From positions 1,488,001-1,552,000 of the forward strand of contig NZ_CP060784.1 in the NCBI RefSeq assembly GCF_014489555.1: 64,000 bases of DNA. Reading direction: 5' to 3'. The DNA comes from Hymenobacter qilianensis (lineage in GTDB: Bacteria; Bacteroidota; Bacteroidia; Cytophagales; Hymenobacteraceae). The position numbers were made by a program, and so were the translations under genes. Under the pieces are notes generated by a model. The model was not told where the DNA came from and made no database searches. It saw only the letters and a program-made list of their open reading frames with translations. Positions 27,821 to 36,892 of the stretch are shown one piece after another; the stretch's first letter is position 1, and every line of letters begins with the position of its first letter.

Positions 27821-30800
27821 TTACCTATTGCCTGTGCTCGTAGTATCAGCCGGAGATGGCTCTGGGGTAGTGGTGGCGGGCTCCGTCGTTTCAGTGGGGC
27901 GAGTTTTGGGCTTGCCAAACAGAATACCGTTAAGCTTGTCTTTGGCCTGGCTACGAATCTTGGTTTCGGCTTCGAGGCGCTTTTTCTCGATTTCAAGTCG
28001 TGCCTTTTCCTGCAAATCCTGCTGCTTGCGGGCCAAATCACGCTGCAGGCTGTCCTGCGCCACCTGCGCGCGGGCCTGCAATTGTGATTTAGCATCGGTC
28101 ACTTTGGCTTGCACAATGTTCTGCACCAGGTCTTTGGCCTGCGCCTTCACACTACCGCTGTTCAGTTTCACCTGCGGATTCTTGACGGTGCCGCCAATCG
28201 TGAGGCCAAGGGTCACGCGCTCGGTGCCTTCCAGGTTTTGGACGCCGGTAAGCGAGGTGAGGCGGGCGTTGAGCTGATTGCCCAGCTTGCCGGTGGGCAC
28301 ATTCAGGGCAGTTACGTATTCGAGGTTGCCGTTCACGTTGTTGGAGCCGCCTACGGTCATCTTGATCTGACCCACATTCACATCAAACGGCTTTACAATG
28401 AAGTTGCCGTTGAGCAGTTCAGCGGCTACATCTTTGTTTTCGACCACAAACTTCTTCAACTCCTGAAACTGGGTGAGGGCGCTAATCTTGTCCATTACCT
28501 CGGAGCCACTAACGGCGGCGCGCACTACCTCAAATAAGCCTTTGCCGGTAAGGGAGCTATACACGGGCATCATATCCGGGCCCATTTCGCCGCTTACGTT
28601 GAAATTAGTAGAGAAAATTCCTTCCAGATTGGCGGCCAGGGGCACCAGCGTTTTCACGGAGTTGAAGGCCTGAAAAGCGTTCTGGAAATTCAGGTTTTTG
28701 ATGTTGAGCCCTAGGTTAAACTTGGGGTGCTGCAAATCTTTGCTGCTATAGCTGCCGGTAGTGGCAAAATTGCCCCCCAGCGTATTGAAGGTCAGCCCAT
28801 CCATGCGCACGGCTTCGTCGCGGACGACTACGGTGCCCTTCACATCGTCGAGCTTGAGGTTATCATACACCACTTGACCAACATTGCTATTCAAGGTCAG
28901 GTCGAAGTATTTCGGGATTTGGAGCACTCCTTGCGCCTGGGCGGGCGCGGTGGTCTTGGCGGTGGTCGTAGGCTTGGCAGTTACCTCGTCTACCATCCAC
29001 TCATTCACGTTGAAGCGGTTGCTGTTCACGGTCAGGTTGCCGCGCAAGGGCTGGCCCGGCGTAAACAAGTAGCCCATATAGTTGCTGATGGTGCCCGACG
29101 CGGCAATATCAGAGCTGCCCACAAAGCCATTCATATTCTGCAGCACAATCTTGTCGTTGTTGAACGTGGCGGTGGCGCGCGTCACTTTCACGCCCTGGGG
29201 CAGGTCAGCGCTTTTGTAAGTCACGTTCTGAGCATTCACGGTGCCCGAGGCCACTACGTTCTGATAGCGCTCCGCTTCGATATCAGCCATGCTGCCCTTA
29301 GCAGCAATGTCGCCGTTCAGACGCCCGGTTACGGTCATGCCTTCCAGCGGGAAAATCTTGGTCAGCTTGGTTAAATCCACCGTGCCGCGCACGTTGGTGT
29401 CGAAGATGGGCTTGTCGATGTTCTGGGCAGCAATGCGGCCTTCCAGCGGCTCGCCATCCAGCAGCATACGGAACTGCGGAATATTCAGGCGCGTGTCGTT
29501 GGGCTTGCCCGTTGTATTGGTGACGGTACCATTCAACGTCAGGTTTTCAATAGGTGCCGGAAATTGCTTGGACTTCACATAGCCATTGGTCAGGCGCATA
29601 GCGGCTTGCACCACAGGCATTTGAGTAGTTGAATAAATGCCCTTGGCGGTCGCATCCACGAATAATTGCCCCCTGAGCAGCAAGTCCTCAATTGGATACA
29701 CCTTCATTATCTCCGCCAGATCCACGTTTGCTTTCACGCGCCCGTCCACGCGCATCGGCTCCAGACCATCGATGGCGACGGTGCCATCCACGGGATTTTT
29801 GCCTAGATCGAGGTGAAACTGCTTCACGCTCACTTTCACGTTGTTGGTGAAGCCCGAAGGATTATCCACCACCATATTCACGTTGATGTTGCGGGCGGCC
29901 TGCGGCAAATCGGGATATTTAAACATGCCGTCTTTAACTTGCAGATTCACTCCGTAGCCCGGCGACTTCACCTCGTCCATGGTGCCTTTGTAGTAGCCAT
30001 CGAAGGCCATTTTGCCCCCCGTCTCAATATTTTTGAATTTCTCCGTAAACACGCCGGGTACAATGCTCAGGATGTTTTTGAAGTCGGTTTCGAGCGCTTT
30101 AAATGTCAGGTTGAAGTTGATAGCGTCCTGGGGCATGGCAATGGTACCAGCGAAGCTGGCCGGAAATTCATTGACGCGCACTTGGTTGTCTTTGAACGTG
30201 AACAACATCTTATCCAGGTCCATGGCCATGGTCACGTCGGCATTTAGCTTTGTGTTGGATAAATAATCGGTGCCGGCGTAGTTCATCGTGAAACGATCGG
30301 CCGTGGTCTGCGACACCATATCGAACACATTCTGCGTGAAGTCGCCCGAGCCGGTGTGGTTCACGTTGTGGGCCTGCACCGCAAAAGGAATAGTGAGGTC
30401 CTCGTAGCGCATTTTGCCCCCCACGATTTCCCAGCCCTTGATTGCGATGCTCAGCTGACTTGTATCCTTGCCTTGGGTAGCCAGGGTGGAGTCAGAGAGG
30501 AAAATATCCCAGTTGGCGCGCCCGCTTTTCAGCACCCGCAGATTTATATCGGGCTGATCGAGCTGAATAGACTTAATTTTGATCTGCTCGCCCCGCACCA
30601 CACTCATCAGATCAAGCCCCACCCGAAAGGCCGGCAGGTAGGCGAGCGTATCGCGGGCAAACGAATCTTGCCCGATTATGCGCAGCTTGTCGATGCTGAG
30701 CGCCAGATCGGGGAAGGTGCGGAACAAGCTCAGGCTTACATTGGCCGGATCGTACTCTACCTTAGCCGCAACGCGCTCAGCCAGCTGCCGATCCAGGGCT

Positions 30801-30895
30801 TGCTTGATTTTGTCTTTGAACAGAAGGGGCGCCAGGGCAACAGCGGCCACCAGCACCACTAAAAATACCAGCAGGCCAACAAAAATTTTACGCAT
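27821..30895 (-). CDS. AsmA-family membrane-anchored protein
   Basis: 1024 residues. One N-terminal membrane helix (FVGLLVFLVVLVAAVALAPLLF), then long repetitive beta-structure with AsmA signatures near the start (AERVAAKVEYDPANVSLSLF, PDINLRVLKSGRANWDIFL) and a C-terminal AsmA domain ending in a charged coiled coil (KQQDLQEKARLEIEKKRLEAE) and Thr/Pro tail. Relatives bridge the periplasm and are thought to move or shape lipids for the outer membrane. Four G-run sites, three of them six-base, are all in frame. It appears to be a single-gene transcript. Confidence 0.92.
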   Translation of the reverse strand: MRKIFVGLLVFLVVLVAAVALAPLLFKDKIKQALDRQLAERVAAKVEYDPANVSLSLFRTFPDLALSIDKLRIIGQDSFARDTLAYLPAFRVGLDLMSVVRGEQIKIKSIQLDQPDINLRVLKSGRANWDIFLSDSTLATQGKDTSQLSIAIKGWEIVGGKMRYEDLTIPFAVQAHNVNHTGSGDFTQNVFDMVSQTTADRFTMNYAGTDYLSNTKLNADVTMAMDLDKMLFTFKDNQVRVNEFPASFAGTIAMPQDAINFNLTFKALETDFKNILSIVPGVFTEKFKNIETGGKMAFDGYYKGTMDEVKSPGYGVNLQVKDGMFKYPDLPQAARNINVNMVVDNPSGFTNNVKVSVKQFHLDLGKNPVDGTVAIDGLEPMRVDGRVKANVDLAEIMKVYPIEDLLLRGQLFVDATAKGIYSTTQMPVVQAAMRLTNGYVKSKQFPAPIENLTLNGTVTNTTGKPNDTRLNIPQFRMLLDGEPLEGRIAAQNIDKPIFDTNVRGTVDLTKLTKIFPLEGMTVTGRLNGDIAAKGSMADIEAERYQNVVASGTVNAQNVTYKSADLPQGVKVTRATATFNNDKIVLQNMNGFVGSSDIAASGTISNYMGYLFTPGQPLRGNLTVNSNRFNVNEWMVDEVTAKPTTTAKTTAPAQAQGVLQIPKYFDLTLNSNVGQVVYDNLKLDDVKGTVVVRDEAVRMDGLTFNTLGGNFATTGSYSSKDLQHPKFNLGLNIKNLNFQNAFQAFNSVKTLVPLAANLEGIFSTNFNVSGEMGPDMMPVYSSLTGKGLFEVVRAAVSGSEVMDKISALTQFQELKKFVVENKDVAAELLNGNFIVKPFDVNVGQIKMTVGGSNNVNGNLEYVTALNVPTGKLGNQLNARLTSLTGVQNLEGTERVTLGLTIGGTVKNPQVKLNSGSVKAQAKDLVQNIVQAKVTDAKSQLQARAQVAQDSLQRDLARKQQDLQEKARLEIEKKRLEAETKIRSQAKDKLNGILFGKPKTRPTETTEPATTTPEPSPADTTSTGNR

Positions 30896-31148
30896 GAGTA
30901 AGAGGCTTTGAAACAGGAGAAGTGTACAAGTTCGGGGCTCAACACATCCACCGGAGCGGGTGCTACCTGAGATTTAAATCCTGAATCGGCAAAAATAGTG
31001 CAATGTTAGCCTGAAGGACATTGCTAAGATTAACATTCGATCCACGGACATTTTAACTTACTTTATTGGGCAAGAGTGCCTTTTACTTCTTGCGCCACCT
31101 GGGTCCCGCGTACGAAACGGGATAGGTGGCGCGTTAGTGTTTTTCTTT

Positions 31149-32221
31149 ATGCGTCTACCTCTACTTTCTTTTTTTGCCCCCCAGCGGCTTCGTTGTACCT
31201 GGAGTCGCTTTGTGGCGCCGGTAGTGTTGGCAGTAGGTTGTAGTATGGGCTTGCACTCGAAGGTGCAGGCTCAGGACTTGTACTTCTCCCAGCCCTACGC
31301 TACGCGCTTGCACACCAACCCAGCCTTTACCGGCCTGCTCGACGATTATAGCGTTTCACTTAACTATCGAAACCAATTCCCGACCCTGTCTGGCACCTTC
31401 CAAACCAGCCAGCTAGCCGCCGACTACCGCATGCGGAACCAGCGTAGCGCCGTCGGCCTTTTGCTCAACTACGACCGCACGGGCTCCGTCGGCTACACGC
31501 GTTTTGAGGTGGGGGCTTATATGCGTATCACACTCGTCTTACGGAATATATAAGCTTAAGCGCGGGCTTGCAGGCCAGCTACGGAAATCAGCGCGTGAGC
31601 TACGGAAACCTTGTTTTTGGCGACCAACTTTCGGATGAAGGCCTAACTGGAAATCTCACTGCAGAGACTCTGGACGTGGTTCCGGTAAATTATCTTACAA
31701 TTGGGGTAGGAGGTTTGCTATATACGGAACGGTTTTGGATAGGGGCTGCTGCACACCACTTAAATCAGCCAGATCTGGGTTTTGCAACCCAAACAAAGCT
31801 GCCAATGCGGTTGAACTTTAATACCGGTTACAAACATTATTTCGTGCGCACCTCCACTCCCATCAAAACTCGTGAGATTAGCCTGACCGGTACGGCCAGC
31901 TACACCCGGCAGGGTGGTTCGCAGCGGGCGGAAGTTGGGCTGTATGGTACCGTTTCACCAATTACCCTCGGGGCCGTGTATCGGGGAATGCCGCTGCCCG
32001 GCGCTCCTCAGCCACAGCAGATTATAGCAGCTATTGCCGGCATCAGCACGGGCGTTTTCCGCTTCGGCTATAGCTACGATGTCAGCTTGAGTGATTTTAG
32101 TGCCGATTTAGGTGGCGCGCATGAACTTTCGGTCAGCGTCCGCAATTTTGATCGGATAGAAGATGCCTGGCGCCGTTTGCGGCACCGCAACTTTAAAGCT
32201 ATCCCGACTCCTGCTTTCTAA
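31149..32221 (+). CDS. PorP/SprF family type IX secretion outer membrane protein (one frameshift)
   Basis: 357 residues after repair. Signal peptide ends HSKVQAQ; then DLYFSQPYATRLHTNPAFTG, the family opening, and NYRNQFPTLSGTFQTSQL. At 31511-31515 five G are present; six give VGGLYAYHTRLTEYISLSAGLQASYG and lead to the barrel and stop at 32221. These proteins are 12-14-strand barrels that anchor T9SS cargo or gliding adhesins at the cell surface. The next gene is gldJ, 76 bases downstream. Confidence 0.88.
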
Positions 32222-32297
32222 ACCACAGTACAAATAAGTAACTTGCGTCAAATTACCTTCTCTAAATCATTTTCTCTCAGGTAGTTTCTATTACATC

Positions 32298-33572
32298 ATG
32301 AATCTTTCCAAATACTTACGCTTTGCCATCGTGGGAGCCTGCGCGCTGGCTGCCTGCAGTAAAGGGGCACCGACCGCCACCAAACCTGGTAAGTACAGCT
32401 CCACGACGGGCATCGAGTACAACACCGAAGAGGGCATGAAGGTATCTGACTACGCTGGTATTCCAGAAGGTCCGGGCCTGATCTTCATTGAAGGTGGACG
32501 CACTGTACTCGGCTCAGCCGAAGAGGACGTGGCCATGACCCGCGACAACGTGGAGCGCACGGTTACTATCGCATCGTTCTATATGGACGAGGCCGAAGTA
32601 GCCAACATTCACTGGTTGGAGTATCTGCATTTTGTGCGTAAAGACTCAGCAGAAGAATTTTATCAGTCTGCTTTACCTGACACCGCCGTTTGGGCGCGTG
32701 AGCTTTCCTTCAACGACCCGTACGTAGATTACTACCTGCGCTACCCCGGTTTCCGTTACTTCCCAGTAGTAGGTGTAAGCTGGTTGCAGGCCAACGACTA
32801 TTGCACTTGGCGCACCGCCAAAGTGAACGAGACCTTAGCTAGCGGTGGAGGCACCTCTACCAAGAAAAAAGGTGGCTTATTTGGTCGCAGCAAGAAAAAC
32901 GCTGCTGCCGACGAAGCAGCCGATGCAGCTGAAGGTGCTGGCGCAGCAAAGCCTTCTATCGAAGATGGTAACACGCTGCCTAACTATCGTCTGCCCACCG
33001 AGGCTGAATGGGAATTCGCTGCTCAGGCCCTTGTTGGCACGCAGGAAGTAGGCAACGAGAACCAGGAAAACAAGCGTATCTATCCTTGGGATGGTCGTCA
33101 GGTGCGTAACCCCTATGGTAAGAAGATGGGCCAGTTCTTGGCTAACTTCAAGCGTGGCCGTGGTGACTATGCCGGTATTGCTGGTAGCCTGAACGACGGC
33201 GCTATGATCACGGAGTATATCTACAACTACCCTCCGAACGATTACGGCCTGTATAATATGGCTGGCAACGTAAACGAGTGGGTACAAGATATTTATCGTC
33301 CGCTCTCGTTTGAGGACGTAGAAGATTTGAACCCCTTCCGCCGGAACGGTTTCCTCGACCCAGCAGAATCGGGTAACGGCAGCAGCACCGGCTACGACAA
33401 GAAAGGCTACCAGTCGCTCATCGACGACCACGTGCGTGTCTACAAAGGCGGATCTTGGAAGGACGTAGCCTATTGGTTGTCGCCCGGCACCCGTCGCTTC
33501 ATGGCTGAAGACTCAGCTACTGCTGCTATCGGTTTCCGCTGCGCCATGATTAACGCTGGCTCAAACAAGTAA
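32298..33572 (+). CDS. gldJ: Gliding motility lipoprotein GldJ
   Basis: 424 residues. Lipobox ALAACSK (Cys about 20). The SUMF1/formylglycine-like fold shows FIEGGRTVLGSAEEDV, SFYMDEAEVANIHWLEYL, and the GldJ-type stretch ALPDTAVWARELSFNDPYV with YFPVVGVSWLQANDYCTWR, then MAGNVNEWVQD. A Lys/Ala-rich insert (about residues 190-215) interrupts the fold. GldJ is an outer membrane lipoprotein needed for T9SS and gliding in relatives. It follows PorP/SprF on the same strand and is closed by a terminator. Confidence 0.85.
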   Translation: MNLSKYLRFAIVGACALAACSKGAPTATKPGKYSSTTGIEYNTEEGMKVSDYAGIPEGPGLIFIEGGRTVLGSAEEDVAMTRDNVERTVTIASFYMDEAEVANIHWLEYLHFVRKDSAEEFYQSALPDTAVWARELSFNDPYVDYYLRYPGFRYFPVVGVSWLQANDYCTWRTAKVNETLASGGGTSTKKKGGLFGRSKKNAAADEAADAAEGAGAAKPSIEDGNTLPNYRLPTEAEWEFAAQALVGTQEVGNENQENKRIYPWDGRQVRNPYGKKMGQFLANFKRGRGDYAGIAGSLNDGAMITEYIYNYPPNDYGLYNMAGNVNEWVQDIYRPLSFEDVEDLNPFRRNGFLDPAESGNGSSTGYDKKGYQSLIDDHVRVYKGGSWKDVAYWLSPGTRRFMAEDSATAAIGFRCAMINAGSNK

Positions 33573-33597
33573 TCTGACTTAGCAGTCGATTAACACT

Positions 33598-33637
33598 AAA
33601 AAAAAGTCCCCCAGCCGAGTGCTGGGGGCTTTTTTTT
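33598..33637. terminator. Bidirectional intrinsic terminator
   Basis: AAAAAAAAGTCCCCCAGC, CGAGT loop, GCTGGGGGCTTTTTTTT between the convergent gldJ and comF. Arms are equal in the G/C run, with a T where the motif normally has C. Confidence 0.9.
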
Positions 33638-33699
33638 GTAGCCATGTTGGCTGGGAAGCGATGTGAATAGGTAAGACTTATATGGCCTTCAAACCAAGG

Positions 33700-34401
33700 T
33701 TAGTTCTCTGCGCAGGCAATGGTTGCGATGCTGACTTCTCGGCAGCCAGCGGCCAGTAACGCAGCCGCGCAAGCTTCGAGCGTGGCGCCGGTCGTCAGCA
33801 CATCATCTACGAGCAGGATGCGCTTATCTGCAACGTCCGCTGGCTTGGCTACCTCAAACACCTCCGCTACGTTTTGCCACCGCTCAGCGCGGTTCTTCTG
33901 GGTTTGGGAAGTTGTGTACTCTGTACGCTGTAACGTGGCGGCACTCCACGGCACCTCCAGACTCAATGATAAGCCCTCGGCAAACGTATCCGATTGGTTG
34001 TAGCCGCGCTTGGCTAGCTTGCGCGGATGCAGCGGCACAGGCACAATCAGGTCAAAATCGGTAGCGAGGCCGTGGTCGGCTAGTTCGGCGCCATACCAGC
34101 GGCCTAATACGCGCCCAATATCGCGCTGGCCCTGATACTTAAGCTGATGCAGCAGATGCTGTACCCGGCCACGCCGCAAAAAACGCAGGTAGCTAAGCGA
34201 GTAACGTACGGGCAGCTTTCCCCAGAACTTGCGAGCCAATGGATTCTCGCTTGGGGGCAATTTGTGATAGTCTGTGTAAGGGAACTGGGCGCGGCAACCC
34301 GTGCAGATATGATCTTCGCCGCGGGCCAACGACTCTTCGCAAGCCAGACATACCTGAGGAAAGATTAAGGTAACAAAGTCGGACAGGGCGGTACGGATCA
34401 T
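33700..34401 (-). CDS. comF: ComF-family phosphoribosyltransferase-like protein
   Basis: 233 residues. N-terminal zinc finger CLACEESLARGEDHICTGC, then a type I phosphoribosyltransferase domain with RILLVDDVLTTGATLEACAAALL. ComF helps natural transformation in competent bacteria and is widely kept in others. Its ATG overlaps the TGA of the upstream DoxX-like gene (ATGA), so the two are translationally coupled. Confidence 0.92.
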   Translation of the reverse strand: MIRTALSDFVTLIFPQVCLACEESLARGEDHICTGCRAQFPYTDYHKLPPSENPLARKFWGKLPVRYSLSYLRFLRRGRVQHLLHQLKYQGQRDIGRVLGRWYGAELADHGLATDFDLIVPVPLHPRKLAKRGYNQSDTFAEGLSLSLEVPWSAATLQRTEYTTSQTQKNRAERWQNVAEVFEVAKPADVADKRILLVDDVLTTGATLEACAAALLAAGCREVSIATIACAEN

Positions 34402-35009
34402 GAAGGCGTGGGGGGCAAAAACGTAGCCACGGTTTTGCGGCGGTCGGCCAAAGGGCTCAGCCAGGCGAGCAGTAAGCCACCTGCCACCAGCCAGTAACTC
34501 AAGCTAAGCGCCTGATAGGATACGAGAATGCCGCTGATGACCAGCAAAATGCCCAACGACCAAAGCAAGTGACCAGGCAGGGTGGGCTTCGCCTGAAGTG
34601 TAGTGGGAGGGGAATACGCTACATCGGCCCACAGCACGCGCAAACGCGGATATTCAGATAGGAGCAGCGCCAAATCCATCAGTAACAGCACGCCCACTAT
34701 GTAGGAAGTTGCGCCCCATTGCTGCGAAATGGTGATTAGCAGAATGTTGAGCAGCATAGGTACCAGCCCAATGGCACCGAGTAGCCAGAACCTCCGTGTC
34801 AGCAGCAAGAACCCAGTTATGACCTGACTAAGCGCAATAAAGGCCGCGTACATGCCCAGCTGATAAGCCTGTAGCTTTTCAATCAGCCACACGGGGCCAA
34901 TCCAGCCGGGAAAATGGTGACCGGCGTAGAGCTTTGCCATACCAGAGGTAAAAAAAGTAGCCCCCAGAAACACCATCAAACCAACCCGCCACAACCGCAT
35001 AATTCGCAT
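34398..35009 (-). CDS. DoxX-like / MauE-like membrane protein
   Basis: 203 residues with about five membrane helices. The N-terminus VGLMVFLGATFFTSGMAKLYAG is DoxX-like, and ALSQVITGFLLLTRRFWLLGAIGLVPMLL follows. Members of this group are linked to respiration or redox reactions, with no firm function. The C-terminus reads FLPPTPS through an in-frame six-base run and overlaps comF by four bases. A start nine bases further in is also possible. Confidence 0.75.
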   Translation of the reverse strand: MRIMRLWRVGLMVFLGATFFTSGMAKLYAGHHFPGWIGPVWLIEKLQAYQLGMYAAFIALSQVITGFLLLTRRFWLLGAIGLVPMLLNILLITISQQWGATSYIVGVLLLMDLALLLSEYPRLRVLWADVAYSPPTTLQAKPTLPGHLLWSLGILLVISGILVSYQALSLSYWLVAGGLLLAWLSPLADRRKTVATFLPPTPS

Positions 35010-35146
35010 AGCCAGAACGACAAAAAGATAGAAATATAGGTAGAAAGTAAGGTAGTGGGCGCAGCACTGCCTAGCAACTAAGCGGGCCTTTTCTGCCTAC
35101 TTTCGTGTTATAGATTTTCACCTCCGACTTATTTCCCTTCAACAAT

Positions 35147-35524
35147 ATGAGTATCGTCACTGAATTCAACGACTACCGGGCGCGCATGAACGAGAAGATC
35201 ATGGCGGCCGACAACAAGGTAATCAAGCGCTTTTTCAACCTCGACACCAACACCTACCAAGCCGGCGCCATCGACGTGAAGACCAAGGAAATGCTGGGCC
35301 TGGCCTGCTCCATGGTGCTGCGCTGCGATGATTGCATCAAATATCACTTGGGCAAATGCCACGAAGAAGGTATAAATGACGAAGAAATCTATGAGGTGTT
35401 TGCCATTGCTAACCTCATCGGTGGCAGCATCGTGATTCCCCACTTCCGGCGCGCCGTGGAGTATTGGGAAGCTCTGAAAGAAGAGGCTGTAACGGCCGCC
35501 CCACCGCACGCCCACGACGCCTAA
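35147..35524 (+). CDS. Carboxymuconolactone decarboxylase / AhpD-like protein
   Basis: 125 residues. The core ALDVKTKEMLGLA-type helix (AIDVKTKEMLGLACSMVLRCDDCIKYHLGKCHEEG) holds a CxxC (CDDC) and the AhpD-like His downstream. Such proteins are thiol-active peroxidase partners or lactone decarboxylases; the CxxC points to a redox role. It is followed three bases later by a conserved small gene. Confidence 0.88.
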   Translation: MSIVTEFNDYRARMNEKIMAADNKVIKRFFNLDTNTYQAGAIDVKTKEMLGLACSMVLRCDDCIKYHLGKCHEEGINDEEIYEVFAIANLIGGSIVIPHFRRAVEYWEALKEEAVTAAPPHAHDA

Positions 35525-35526
35525 GC

Positions 35527-35883
35527 ATGGACGCGCAGGAAACGGAGGCCGAATTTGAGGCCCGCTGGTGGCAGTTGATGAATGAGATGCGGGAGCGTTT
35601 TGGCAAAAAGCCGGATCTGAATGCGTTGCTGCTGCTTATTGGCGTGCAGGAACTAGGTCAGGGGGCCGGGCCGTTCACCAAAGAACAGAAGCAGGACCTC
35701 ATGCACATTGCTACCTGCCGACTCTTCAGCCTCTCGGGCCACTACGAGTTGGACCATGTGGATGAGGATGGCTGGCCGCACTATAAGCTCTTGCAGCCCG
35801 TGCCTTTTGCCAACCTGAAAGAGCAGGAGCGCATGCTGAAATGGCACATTCTGGAATATTTTGATAAATGGATGAAGGAGTAA
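35527..35883 (+). CDS. Conserved hypothetical protein
   Basis: 118 residues from ATG 35527. Helical and charged, with LLIGVQELGQGAGPFTKEQKQDL, MHIATCRLFSLSGHYELDHVDEDGWPHY and a C-terminal LKWHILEYFDKW. I do not recognise a named family. Its close spacing to the CMD gene suggests cotranscription and perhaps a linked role. Confidence 0.7.
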   Translation: MDAQETEAEFEARWWQLMNEMRERFGKKPDLNALLLLIGVQELGQGAGPFTKEQKQDLMHIATCRLFSLSGHYELDHVDEDGWPHYKLLQPVPFANLKEQERMLKWHILEYFDKWMKE

Positions 35884-35984
35884 ATGGTGAAGTGGTGAAA
35901 TTGTGAGTTTGTCGTTCGACTTGCGCATTGATAACAACAGTATCACTACTTCACATTTACCACTTCACAACTTCACCATTTCAC
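35884..35984. repeat. Imperfect inverted repeat
   Basis: AATGGTGAAGTGGTGAAATT after the stop is mirrored by CACTTCACAACTTCACCATT before exonuclease III. The unit TGGTGAA is repeated several times. It might form a hairpin between two same-strand genes; it shares no core with the other repeats. Confidence 0.55.
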
Positions 35985-35986
35985 TT

Positions 35987-36751
35987 TTGAAGATTATCAG
36001 CTACAACGTCAATGGTCTGCGCTCCGCTTTGAGCAAAGGCTTGCTTGACTGGGTGCGCGAGGCCGCTCCCGACGTACTTTGCCTCCAGGAAATAAAAGCC
36101 GGCCGCGAACCGCTCGACGTATCGGGCTTTGAGGCGCTGGGCTACCAGGCATACTTGCATCCGGCCGTGAAGCCCGGTTACAGCGGCGTAGCTACGTTTA
36201 CCAAGCATAGGCCCAACCATGTGGCCGTTGGCTGCGATACGGAGTGCTACGACTGCGAAGGGAGGGTCCTGCGGCTGGATTTTGACGATTTCTCGGTGCT
36301 GAACACATACATGCCCTCCGGCACCAGCGGCCCCGAGCGGCAGGCGTTTAAAGTCGAATGGCTGCATTTTTTCCGCAGCTACGTGCGGGAGTTGCGGCCT
36401 GAGTTGCCGCCCCTTGTTATTGTGGGCGACTTCAATTGCTGTCAGCGCGAACTTGATTTGCACAACCCGAAGGCCAATCAGAACAGCACCGGCTTCACGC
36501 CGGAGGAGCGGCGCTGGTTTGCCGATTTTCTCGCCGATGGCTTCACCGATTCGTTTCGCCACCACCACGGCGACGCTGGGGGGCATTATTCGTGGTGGAC
36601 GTATCGGGCCGGCGCCCGCGCCCGCAATGTGGGCTGGCGCCTCGATCATCTGCTGGTAGATGACACCCTGCAACCGCGCCTGGCCAGTGCCGGTCTTTTG
36701 CCTGATGTAGTGCACTCCGATCATTGCCCGGCCATCGTGGAGCTACTGTAG
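35987..36751 (+). CDS. xth: Exodeoxyribonuclease III
   Basis: 254 residues with a TTG start at 35987 (LKIISYNVNGLRSA); an in-frame longer start would read through the inverted repeat. Motifs: NVNGLRSALSKGLLDW, LCLQEIKA (metal Glu), IVGDFNCCQRELD, and VGWRLDHLLV with SDHCPAIVEL (catalytic Asp-His). It cuts at abasic sites and degrades 3' ends in base excision repair. A six-G run (AGGHYSWW) is in frame. Confidence 0.92.
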   Translation: MKIISYNVNGLRSALSKGLLDWVREAAPDVLCLQEIKAGREPLDVSGFEALGYQAYLHPAVKPGYSGVATFTKHRPNHVAVGCDTECYDCEGRVLRLDFDDFSVLNTYMPSGTSGPERQAFKVEWLHFFRSYVRELRPELPPLVIVGDFNCCQRELDLHNPKANQNSTGFTPEERRWFADFLADGFTDSFRHHHGDAGGHYSWWTYRAGARARNVGWRLDHLLVDDTLQPRLASAGLLPDVVHSDHCPAIVELL

Positions 36752-36892
36752 CGCTGAGCTTACGCCAGGCACATCGTTATCTTGGAACAATTGCCCCCAG
36801 CGGTTGTCGTTCCGAAATAGAATGGTGTCGCAAGTCACGCGCGGCTTTAATGCGTATCTTTCCTCAGCCCGGAAAGGCGTTTTTAACACCTT